This document shows positions 49,047 through 56,706 of a stretch of 64,000 nt of DNA, piece by piece; the stretch's first letter is position 1, and the number at the start of each line of letters is the position of its first letter. Origin of the DNA: DASVWZ01 sp963708575 (GTDB lineage Bacteria; Acidobacteriota; Terriglobia; Terriglobales; Acidobacteriaceae). The stretch is taken from assembly GCA_963708575.1 (NCBI GenBank), contig CAVPTB010000003.1, positions 496,001 to 560,000 on the forward strand. Direction: 5' to 3'. Made by a program: the position numbers and the translations under genes. The notes beneath the pieces were generated by a model. That model worked only from the letters and a program-made list of their open reading frames with translations. It made no database searches and was not told where the DNA came from.

Positions 49047-50498
49047 CTACTGCATAAACCCGCCGACTTCTTTCTTGGCGGTGCCGCCCACAGTCAGACG
49101 ATCGATTTTCACAGTTGGGATGCCTACGCCCACCGGCACTGATTGCCCGTCTTTACCGCAGGTACCGACGCCTTCGTCGAGTTTCAGATCGTTGCCGACC
49201 ATCGACACCCGAGTCAGCACATCGGGTCCGTTGCCGATCAGAGTTGCGCCTTTGATTGGCGCAGTCACCTGGCCGTCTTCGATCAGATACGCTTCCGACG
49301 CGCCGAATACGAACTTGCCGTTGGTGATGTCGACCTGGCCGCCGCCGAAGTTTACCGCGTAAATTCCGCGCTTCACCGAGCGAATAATGTCTTGCGGATC
49401 GTCTTGTCCCGCCAGCATGTAAGTGTTCGTCATGCGCGGCATGGGAATGTGCTCATAGCTTTCGCGGCGTCCATTGCCGGTATTCGCCATGCCCATGAGC
49501 TTGGCGGAAAGCTTGTCGCTGAGATATCCCTTCAAAATTCCTTTTTCAATCAACATTGTGTTCTGCGGATGGTTGCCCTCGTCGTCGACATTGAGCGATC
49601 CACGCCGCCAAGGCAGGGTTCCGTTGTCAACGATGGTGCACTTTTCGCTGGCTACGCGCTTGCCAAGCAGTCCTGCAAAGGCGGAGGTGTGCTTGCGATT
49701 GAAGTCCGCTTCCAGTCCGTGTCCCACGGCCTCATGCAGCAAAACGCCAGGCCAGCCGGGACCGAGCACGACTTCCATTTCTCCCGCCGGAGCTTCGCGA
49801 GCATCGAGTTGGAGAATCGCCTGGCGTGCGGCCTCCTTGGCGAAGAACTCGGGAGTTTTCTCTCCGAAAAAGAAGTCGAGCGCAACGCGGCCACCACCGC
49901 CCGAACCTCCGCGAGCCGAATTCCCCTCGGTCTTGGCGATACAACCAACATTCAGGCGAGCCAGAGGCTGCGAATCTTCGGCGAACGTTCCATCGGAACC
50001 GACCACTAGAATATTGCGCAGTTCATCGGAGTAGCTGGCGCGCACTTCTTTAATCCGCGGATCAGCCGCGCGGGCAGCCTTATCCGCGCGCATCACCAGT
50101 TCAACTTTGGCGGAAATTTCGGCGTCAACCGAAGGCAAAGCGATCGGATACAGGCTGCGCGCTTCTTTCTCCTGGAATCCGACAGCCGGCGTCTTTGCCG
50201 GGCCACTCGCGATCAGAGCAGCGGTACGCGCGGCATGCAGGATCCTCTCCGGTGAAAGATCGTCGGTGTAGGCGTAGCCCGTGCGCTCTCCTGAAATCAC
50301 GCGGACTCCGCACCCGGCCGAGATTCCTTGCGAAGCTGACTTCACCATGGACTCATCCACCATCAGCGAAGTCGAGGAAAGATACTCAAAATAAAGGTCG
50401 GCGTAATCGCCGCCCGCGGACAGGGCCGCAGCCAAATAGCGCTCCAGGTCGCGCTCGGCAAGGCCATAATGCTCGAAAAAAAACCGATTTTTATCCAC
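49047..50498 (-). CDS. tldD: TldD-family zinc metalloprotease subunit TldD
   Basis: 483 residues. Zinc site His255-Glu256-A-V-G-His260 in LLHEAVGHGLEADF. Further motifs: SQGISAGCGVRVISGERTGY, DNGTLPWRRGSLNVDDEG, GMANTGNGRRESYEHIP, PRMTNTYMLAGQDDPQDI and YAVNFGGGQVDITNGKFVFG. It works with PmbA, the other subunit, encoded downstream on the same strand. Length normal, intact. Confidence 0.94.
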   Translation of the reverse strand: MDKNRFFFEHYGLAERDLERYLAAALSAGGDYADLYFEYLSSTSLMVDESMVKSASQGISAGCGVRVISGERTGYAYTDDLSPERILHAARTAALIASGPAKTPAVGFQEKEARSLYPIALPSVDAEISAKVELVMRADKAARAADPRIKEVRASYSDELRNILVVGSDGTFAEDSQPLARLNVGCIAKTEGNSARGGSGGGGRVALDFFFGEKTPEFFAKEAARQAILQLDAREAPAGEMEVVLGPGWPGVLLHEAVGHGLEADFNRKHTSAFAGLLGKRVASEKCTIVDNGTLPWRRGSLNVDDEGNHPQNTMLIEKGILKGYLSDKLSAKLMGMANTGNGRRESYEHIPMPRMTNTYMLAGQDDPQDIIRSVKRGIYAVNFGGGQVDITNGKFVFGASEAYLIEDGQVTAPIKGATLIGNGPDVLTRVSMVGNDLKLDEGVGTCGKDGQSVPVGVGIPTVKIDRLTVGGTAKKEVGGFMQ

Positions 50499-50616
50499 GC
50501 TGATTAGATGCCTTTGAATTCGGAACGACTCCGGAGGGTCTTTCTATTATCCCATAGAGAAACGATTTAGAGGCGGGCCGGGGGTACGTTGGTCACTGAT
50601 CACAGACGCAGACGGG

Positions 50617-52218
50617 GTGGCTTGGAACAATCCTGGAGTGACTCCGGAGAGTCTGGTCAAAACGCTGCAACAGTTCCTTTTATCGGCCCGCGACGCCGTG
50701 ATTATTGAGGATGGGGCTGTCATCTTTGATCTGGCGGAATCCAAGTACTCCGTTTCCGGGGAACACAACAAATGCCTGTTGCAACTCTGGTCGGCGGAAC
50801 GCAATGTTGTGCGCCGGATTCTGGACGCCGAAGTAAAGAACGACGTACTCCGTTTACAGGTGCACAAACTCGGCGCGGCCCGCGCCAGCAAACTGGAAAT
50901 CTGCCGCGAACGCGACCGGCGGACGCCTACTGCCAAGCGAGCTGCCAGGCTTGCCTACCAACGAATTCTTCAGCGCGTTTTGCTGCGCCGCTTCCCCGGC
51001 TTCAAGACGGTTTCACTGAGCACTTCGATCGATCTCGAGAGATCGTTTGGACCAATCTACTCGCGGGGATTGATGCGTCGCGGACAGAGTGGATTTGCCA
51101 TCCTCGGAGTGAATCACCAGGAGACGCAAGGCTCGATCGACGCCGCCCTCACCTTCGGAATTCTGTGGCTCGATGCCTGCCGGAAAGCGCAGTCTGGGAA
51201 GATGGTTGTAGAAGGTCTCCAGTTGTTCGTGCCTCGCGGAAAATCCGCGCTGGTTCGAGAGCGCATGGCTCACCTGAATTGTGAGGCCGCGAAGTGGATG
51301 CTGTACGAACTGGACGAGAGGGAAGACAACTTGCGCGAGCTGGATCTCGCGGACCGCGGAAATATTGCGACGCGGCTGGTTCACTCGGCCGACCAAGCCG
51401 CCACCCACGTCCGCTTCGCGGCTGAAATCGCCGCAGTGCGAGAAATTATGAGCGAGGCCGAACTGGCGGTACTCTCCCCGGCTGAGATTGCCTTCCGCTG
51501 CCGCGGCCTGGAATTCGCACGAGCCCGCATTGCACAAGGTGCGACCAACTTCCGCACTGGCACGGAACTGGTATTTGGCTTGGGAGCGGAAGAACATGTT
51601 CTGTCGGAGAAAAATGCTGCCGAGTTCCGCTTGCTGGTTTGCTCGGTGGGTGAGGTCCGTCATGCCGACGGCCCACACGATCATCCCCTGTGGCGAATGC
51701 ATCCCGAGCGCTGGCTTGAGTCGCTGGTGATCAAGAACGTCAATGCGATCGATGATCAGCTCGATTCCGGTTGCGCTTACTCACAGGTCCCGGCATTTTC
51801 GGCCTCGGACCGCGCCATGATTGACGTCCTCGCGGTCACGCGCGAAGGGCGGCTCGCGGTGGTCGAGTTAAAAGCCGACGAGGACATTCACTTGCCTTTG
51901 CAAGGCCTCGATTACTGGTCGCGGGTGGCCTGGCATCAGGAGCGGGGAGAATTTCAGCGCTTCGGGTATTTTCCCGGGCGAGTCTTGAGCCAGGAAAAGC
52001 CCCTGCTACTTTTGGTTGCGCCGGCGCTTCGTATCCATCCAGCGACCGACACATTGCTGCGGTATGTCTCTCCAGGGATCGACTGGATACTGGCGGCCAT
52101 TGACGAACGCTGGAGGGATGGAGTGAGGGTAGTGTTTCGCAAGCGAAGCGCCTTCCCCACAGAGTCAAGAATCCGCAGAGAGACTCGCCTCTGGCAAAGA
52201 ACCGGCTCTGAGGTTTAG
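50617..52218 (+). CDS. PD-(D/E)xK nuclease-like protein, uncharacterised
   Basis: 533 residues from GTG 50617. The N-terminal about 330 residues form an unrecognised domain rich in charged helices (VHKLGAARASKLEICRERDR, LLRRFPGFKTVSLSTSIDLE, EELDEREDNLRELDL-like). The C-terminal about 200 carry a PD-(D/E)xK nuclease core: Glu368 in WLESLVIKN, Asp403 in AMIDVLAVTREG, and Glu417-x-Lys419 in LAVVELKADED, then QGLDYW. All active-site residues are in the correct order and spacing. Such domains act in restriction, recombination or repair. No methyltransferase or helicase partner is adjacent. The N-terminal domain may be a DNA- or protein-binding module. Confidence 0.75.
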   Translation: MAWNNPGVTPESLVKTLQQFLLSARDAVIIEDGAVIFDLAESKYSVSGEHNKCLLQLWSAERNVVRRILDAEVKNDVLRLQVHKLGAARASKLEICRERDRRTPTAKRAARLAYQRILQRVLLRRFPGFKTVSLSTSIDLERSFGPIYSRGLMRRGQSGFAILGVNHQETQGSIDAALTFGILWLDACRKAQSGKMVVEGLQLFVPRGKSALVRERMAHLNCEAAKWMLYELDEREDNLRELDLADRGNIATRLVHSADQAATHVRFAAEIAAVREIMSEAELAVLSPAEIAFRCRGLEFARARIAQGATNFRTGTELVFGLGAEEHVLSEKNAAEFRLLVCSVGEVRHADGPHDHPLWRMHPERWLESLVIKNVNAIDDQLDSGCAYSQVPAFSASDRAMIDVLAVTREGRLAVVELKADEDIHLPLQGLDYWSRVAWHQERGEFQRFGYFPGRVLSQEKPLLLLVAPALRIHPATDTLLRYVSPGIDWILAAIDERWRDGVRVVFRKRSAFPTESRIRRETRLWQRTGSEV

Positions 52219-52226
52219 AAGTTACG

Positions 52227-52712
52227 CTACTCTTTCCACGCTCCCAGCAGTCTTCTGATGTCCACAAGCTGGGCGGTGTGATAGGCGTTGTGATCCGCTA
52301 CTAGCAGGGCCTCCCGAAGAATTGTCTGGCCGTCTCCCCAAGGGATCTTTGCATACAGGTCAGTTTGCGGATCCTGCACCAACTCCTCCATCGCCTTCAG
52401 GTCCGCGCGAAATTCCCGAATGCTTTCGCGCCACGCGGCGGCACTCGGCGGAGTTTCCTTGTCAGGCCAATATCCTTCCGGCCACGGAGGTGAAGTGTGT
52501 TTCTTCGTCCGGCTGAATTCAAGGATGTCGTGCTGCGCGATGCGGAGGTGCTCCAGGATCATCCATGCGGAATGGGGGAAGCCATGCGGTTTCTTGCCGC
52601 GCAAATTCTCGGGAATTCCGTCGATAGCATCGTCAAATTTGGCGTGCGCGCCTCCCCCCTCCAGCAATTCGAGTAAATGGCGTCGAAGACTCTGATCGTG
52701 CGAATCGGTCAC
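52227..52712 (-). CDS. DinB-family protein 2
   Basis: 161 residues. Helical bundle with LLELLEGGGAHAKFDDAIDG, HSAWMILEHLRIAQHDILEF, REFRADLKAMEELVQDP and ALLVADHNAYHTAQLVDIRR. The His triad (EHLRIAQHD and DHNAYH) suits metal binding. The family is thiol-linked transferase or hydrolase; role unknown. It starts inside the end of the UvrC-like gene (4-nt ATGA overlap at 52709-52712), so both are translated from one mRNA. Confidence 0.85.
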   Translation of the reverse strand: MTDSHDQSLRRHLLELLEGGGAHAKFDDAIDGIPENLRGKKPHGFPHSAWMILEHLRIAQHDILEFSRTKKHTSPPWPEGYWPDKETPPSAAAWRESIREFRADLKAMEELVQDPQTDLYAKIPWGDGQTILREALLVADHNAYHTAQLVDIRRLLGAWKE

Positions 52713-53926
52713 TGGTTCTCTCCTATATCTGTGCTTCCAGCAGCGGGAACGTCCGGTGCAGCCGGAATCGCGCTTCCCACGCGAGACTCCAGTTCCGGTT
52801 CGGGCCGCTCTCCATGATAGACGCGCGAAACTCCTCTTACGATGCGACGAAATGGCAACTCGCCCTTGCGGTCGGCCAAAAAAATCTCCCCGGTCCGGGT
52901 GCCGCGGTAAAACCAGCGCCTGAGAATTGCGAGATGCTCCATACGCTCCGTGGCGGAATGCGACGGAGCGACCGAAATGGCCGAGAGCGCCTCCTGGATG
53001 CGGGATTCCATCGATTGCGATTTGGTGAGTTCTACCGCCCGAATCGCGAATGTGGCAGGACCAGCGATGCAGCCTCCATCGATCCGAAAAAATGTGACGC
53101 AGCCCGGAGTGCTACTCGGCTGCACCATGATGGCTACCAACTGATCGAGCCGTCGAACGATTTCCGGCAACTGGGCCAGTACCGGTTTGAGTTTGTCGAT
53201 CCGGGCATGGAGGTCCGCTGCTTTTTCGAATTCCAGATCCGCCGAGGCTTGATCGCGCTGCTCAGAGATTTCGCGGACCAGCGAATGGCCTCCCGAATCA
53301 AAGTAAGATCGGACCCGCGCCACCTCGGATTGATAATCCTCGTCTGTGCATCCCTTGAAGCAGGGTGCCAGACACATCTTCATCTCCGAATAAATGCAGC
53401 CGGGAAAGGCGGGATCGGGATTGAGGTCGTCAACGCACCGCCGCATCTTGAATGCGTCTAAAGAGTCATTGCAGAACTTCTCCGCGGCGGCACGAGAAGG
53501 GAACGGGCCGTAATAGAGCGAGCCGCCTTCCAGGCGCCCGATGCGGGTCGTGACCGAAGCGCGGGGATAGGGATTTTGCAAATGCAGTTTCACCACCGGC
53601 GCGGGACGTAGTCGCAACCGGGCAGGGTAAGTCTTAGGGAATTCCTGACGGAGCAGTTGGTAAAGCAGAAAACCCGATTCGAAGTCCGATCCGGTTGGCG
53701 TGAACTCGACCGTCTGCACACGCTCGCGCAGATTGAGTCGCTTGCTGTGCTCGGTAGGGGTTCCTAACAGGCGCTGGAGGCGGCGGCGCAGGTTGGCGGT
53801 TTTGGTAACGTATGGCTCGGACTGCGGATCGCTTCCGCGCAGCAGAAAAACTGCCGGTGCGTCGGGGATGGCGGCGAAGAGTTCGGAATCACGCGAGGGC
53901 GCGAACTCGAGCCGAATGGAAAGCAC
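52709..53926 (-). CDS. UvrC-like protein lacking the C-terminal nuclease half
   Basis: 405 residues. The first about 90 (DAPAVFLLRGSDPQSEPYVT, KTANLRRRLQRLLG) align with the GIY-YIG domain, but GIY is VFL and YIG is YVT, so it looks degenerate. The middle (GPFPSRAAAEKFCNDSLDAF, RRCVDDLNPDPAFPGCIYSE, KMCLAPCFKGCTDEDY) holds the Cys cluster of UvrC, and DLEFEKAADLHARIDKLK is the UVR motif. The RNase H-like and HhH domains of full UvrC (about 600 residues) are missing, so only UvrB-binding and possible scaffold functions are likely. Coupled to the DinB gene by overlap. Confidence 0.8.
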   Translation of the reverse strand: MLSIRLEFAPSRDSELFAAIPDAPAVFLLRGSDPQSEPYVTKTANLRRRLQRLLGTPTEHSKRLNLRERVQTVEFTPTGSDFESGFLLYQLLRQEFPKTYPARLRLRPAPVVKLHLQNPYPRASVTTRIGRLEGGSLYYGPFPSRAAAEKFCNDSLDAFKMRRCVDDLNPDPAFPGCIYSEMKMCLAPCFKGCTDEDYQSEVARVRSYFDSGGHSLVREISEQRDQASADLEFEKAADLHARIDKLKPVLAQLPEIVRRLDQLVAIMVQPSSTPGCVTFFRIDGGCIAGPATFAIRAVELTKSQSMESRIQEALSAISVAPSHSATERMEHLAILRRWFYRGTRTGEIFLADRKGELPFRRIVRGVSRVYHGERPEPELESRVGSAIPAAPDVPAAGSTDIGENQ

Positions 53927-53948
53927 CTTCTTATTCTAGTTTGGAACT

Positions 53949-53980
53949 AAACCACTGGGGGCACAGAGGAACACAGAGAT
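53949..53980 (+). repeat. Family C repeat, copy 5
   Basis: aaaccactgggggcacagagg with aacacagagat, upstream of the UvrC-like gene start on the other strand. Confidence 0.55.
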
Positions 53981-54015
53981 GTTGCTGACCAGGGATCAAT
54001 GATTGGAAAGGTAAG

Positions 54016-54774
54016 TCATCTGGAACTGGCGCCGCGAAACTTCTGCCGGTAATCTTTTCCATGAACCTGGACTAGGCGGCACATCTCAAACAAGCGTGAA
54101 CGCATTCGCTCTCCTATGCGATCGCCGAGAGTTTCTTCGCGGCCAGCGGCCTGCGCGCCTCCGACACCTGCGTTGCGAGCCGGACCGTCCAAGAAATTAG
54201 TCGTGATGATCGTCGTCCGATTGTCGTTGTAGCGATTATTCAGGATCAGACTCACCGTATCCCAAACCCATTCCGACGGCTTCACCGCTCCGAGATCATC
54301 GAGCAATAACACTTCGCTTTCAAAAACTGGCCGCAGCACTTCTAACTCCGTCGCTTGAACCGAAGCATTGTAGGAATTCTGGATCCGCTTTAGCAGTTCG
54401 CGGTAGTCACAGAAAAGACCGTGTACGCCCTTCTTCATCAGGAGTCGCAATGCAGCGACCCCGAGATGGGTTTTCCCCACGCCACTCGGACCTACTAGTA
54501 GGAGACCTGTTCGATCAAGAGGAAATTGATTCGCCCAATTCTCGACTGTAATCTTCGCCGCTCCCAGCGCAGTGCTGTTCTCCGTCTGATAAGAAGCAAA
54601 CTCGCAAGCAGCGTAGCGGGTCGGAATAGCGGAAGAATCGAGTAATCGCCCAGACTGTGCCAGAAGGAAGCAATCGCAACGCGCAACTTTTCTCTCATTT
54701 TCTGAGACAACCGTTTTCCATCCGGTGCCACCGCACTGCGGACACACTTCAACCGGCGCTATATTTTTCGGCAT
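54016..54774 (-). CDS. DnaC/IstB-like AAA+ helicase loader
   Basis: 252 residues from ATG 54774. Starts with a zinc-ribbon-like cluster (Cys11, Cys14, Cys33, Cys35) and then a DnaC-type AAA+ core: P-loop GPSGVGKTH (95-103), Walker B VLLLDDLGAVKPSEW, sensor 1 TIITTNFLDGPAR and an arginine finger region ERMRSRLFEMCRLVQV. DnaC proteins load the replicative helicase at origins; IstB is a transposition relative. The partner gene upstream overlaps its start by 26 nt, and there is no transposase, so a replication role is favoured. Confidence 0.85.
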   Translation of the reverse strand: MPKNIAPVEVCPQCGGTGWKTVVSENERKVARCDCFLLAQSGRLLDSSAIPTRYAACEFASYQTENSTALGAAKITVENWANQFPLDRTGLLLVGPSGVGKTHLGVAALRLLMKKGVHGLFCDYRELLKRIQNSYNASVQATELEVLRPVFESEVLLLDDLGAVKPSEWVWDTVSLILNNRYNDNRTTIITTNFLDGPARNAGVGGAQAAGREETLGDRIGERMRSRLFEMCRLVQVHGKDYRQKFRGASSR

Positions 54775-55276
54775 AACAGTCCCAGCAAGTTCCCCATTGC
54801 GTGAGGCCCGACTCAGGATGGCGCGCGCACTGTTGTTCTCTAGCACTTGGTTTCTTAAGTGTACCTTCAAAATCAAGATAAGAAGTCATTCCATCATCTG
54901 TGGATTTTGAGGATTTACGCTTTCTCTTGTGGAATTTGAGCGCCTGGTCGTCATAGATCTGCAGCAACGTTCGATGATAGATCCAGACAGCACCGTCAGT
55001 GGTCGTGCCCTCACGCTCGAACATGTGCAGTACCGGCTCTCCTTCTTTCTCGAAGAATTGCCGGGTCCGCGCATTCGCGAGGCGCCACAACTGCCCGTCG
55101 TCTGGCAAATACCCTGGACGTTCTGAAACCCATGCGGCAAACAGCAGGTTCAAATACCAAGCTTGCTGAAAATCTTTCAGGGCCCTGTAGCGTACGTCAC
55201 CGACCAATCGGTGAACGTAGAAGGGAAACCACTCGAGAAGTGGATTTCTTCGGAAACTTTCCGCAGCAGAGGCCAT
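54749..55276 (-). CDS. Replication-initiator-like protein (DUF1376/DnaD type)
   Basis: 175 residues. The pattern NPLLEWFPFYVHRLVGDVRY, RALKDFQQAWYLNLLFAAWV, SERPGYLPDDGQLWRLANAR matches the winged-helix N-terminal domain of phage-type primosomal proteins of the DUF1376/YdaU group. Its basic middle (LKFHKRKRKSSKSTDDG) and the C-terminal Cys pair (GTCWDCYAEKYSAG) add a possible metal site. It overlaps the helicase-loader gene by 26 nt, suggesting they act as a pair in loading helicase on DNA. No phage structural genes nearby. Confidence 0.65.
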   Translation of the reverse strand: MASAAESFRRNPLLEWFPFYVHRLVGDVRYRALKDFQQAWYLNLLFAAWVSERPGYLPDDGQLWRLANARTRQFFEKEGEPVLHMFEREGTTTDGAVWIYHRTLLQIYDDQALKFHKRKRKSSKSTDDGMTSYLDFEGTLKKPSAREQQCARHPESGLTQWGTCWDCYAEKYSAG

Positions 55277-55435
55277 GAGCTTTAGGGGTGCGCATTTGAA
55301 GGTGCCTGATGGAAGAACTTAGCGCAACCGCTAAATCGGATTTGCCTGTGTAGATTTTGTGGAGATGTAGGACGGACTGTGGACGTGAGAGGAAAAGCGG
55401 TCGCACGCATCGGCCCGACGACTGCTTACACAAAA

Positions 55436-56365
55436 TCACTTGCGTCTTCGTTTGTTGTGGTTCAGTGGTGAAGTTTGCACTGCATTCGCTGCATCACGCA
55501 CCATCTGCAGAAACGCGCGCGCCTCGGCACGTAAAGGACGACGTCGCGGATGCACAACGTCAAGACTACGGCGAAGCGGTTCGGCGTCGACGACTTTCAA
55601 CGTCGAGAGTTTGCGCAAGCGAATTTCTCTTCCCACAGCCATCTGTGGCAGGAAAGACATACCAAGTCCCCGCTCCACCATTCTTTTCGCGGTTTCAATC
55701 GAGTCGACTTCCAGCGCGACATTTGGAACCAGTCCTGCCGATCGAAACAAACCATGAGTAAGCGTCCAGTCGCTCGATCCGCGTTCGTAGAAAATCAACG
55801 GCAGGGTCGCGACCTGTTGTAGCCGCAGCCGCTTGGTATGGGTCGGGCCACGCGTGGGATGGGTGACGAGCAGAAGCGGGTCGTCGCGCAAACTGATCGT
55901 CTCAACTTCCGGATGTTGCAGCGAACGTGCCAGCCCGATCTCGGCTTCTTCGTTCAACACCATCTCCAGGACTTCTTTGGAATGTCCCGGGCGAATGGTG
56001 ATGATGACGTTCGGATGAGTACGCTGAAATTGTTTCAACACATCCGGCAAGAAATAAACGGAGATGGAGAGCGCGGCGGCAATCTGCAGAGGGCTTGCGC
56101 TCGCCGGCAGCAATTCGTGGACGGCTTGGCGTGCCAGTGCAGCGGTTTTCAAGAGCTGTTCAGCATGAGGGCGGAAGGTTCGTCCGGCGTCCGAGACGAT
56201 GAGTCCTCCGCGCGATCGGGAAAACAGCCGAACTCCCAGAGATTCTTCCAGCGCTTTAATGCGGGCACTCACTGCGGGCTGGCTGATGCGCAACGCTTCC
56301 GCCGCGCGATGAAAACCTCCGAAAGTGGCAACCGCCAAAAACGTCTCTACCTGGTCGATTTCCAT
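55436..56365 (-). CDS. LysR-family transcriptional regulator
   Basis: 309 residues from ATG 56365. Helix-turn-helix MEIDQVETFLAVATFGGFHR, AAEALRISQPAVSARIKALE, ESLGVRLFSRSRGG is canonical. The effector domain follows (LQIAAALSISVYFLPDVLK, FQRTHPNVIITIRPGH, ALEVDSIETAKRMVERGLG, MSFLPQMAVGREI). It is divergent from the glyoxylate-shunt genes with a 341-bp intergenic space, so it likely regulates aceB-aceA with its own gene; the inducer is unknown. Confidence 0.9.
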   Translation of the reverse strand: MEIDQVETFLAVATFGGFHRAAEALRISQPAVSARIKALEESLGVRLFSRSRGGLIVSDAGRTFRPHAEQLLKTAALARQAVHELLPASASPLQIAAALSISVYFLPDVLKQFQRTHPNVIITIRPGHSKEVLEMVLNEEAEIGLARSLQHPEVETISLRDDPLLLVTHPTRGPTHTKRLRLQQVATLPLIFYERGSSDWTLTHGLFRSAGLVPNVALEVDSIETAKRMVERGLGMSFLPQMAVGREIRLRKLSTLKVVDAEPLRRSLDVVHPRRRPLRAEARAFLQMVRDAANAVQTSPLNHNKRRRK

Positions 56366-56706
56366 GAGCCTCCTCGGCCGCATTTATCCCAAGTAAAAAC
56401 ATTTATTATCACAGACGGCGCAATCGATCACAAATATTTATCAGACCGATTCAAAGGTTGCGTTTGACTGCGCTCTGGATCTGAACCAGAATCGGGCTCC
56501 AGATGTGGGTTTTTCGTGCTTTCTGTTGGCCTTGATGCCGCACAACCACCTCCTCCTGAGTGGGCCCGGGGTTCAGCAGTTAAGCCAGTAACTCGGGGAA
56601 TACGGTATCGATGTAGGGCCAGCTCGCTACAAGGCTACCTTTTGCCTACTTTCCCCATCTGAGCGTTGGCCAGAAACGGCACTAAATTGAATTGTCGGGG
56701 GGAATC
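56366..56706. other. Divergent lysR-aceB control region
   Basis: 341 bp with no gene. An A/T-rich part with tttattatcac and aaatatttatcag at about 56400-56450 next to the lysR start is a plausible LysR-binding and promoter zone. A ggggga ribosome-binding site (about 56697) precedes the aceB ATG. Confidence 0.45.

Noticed and set aside
54016..54774. IstB of an IS21-type insertion sequence
   Set aside because: No IstA transposase or terminal inverted repeats adjacent; the partner is a replication-initiator-like gene.
54016..55276. Prophage remnant
   Set aside because: Only replication-type genes are present, with no integrase, att repeats, capsid or lysis genes within the window; kept as a possible domesticated pair instead.
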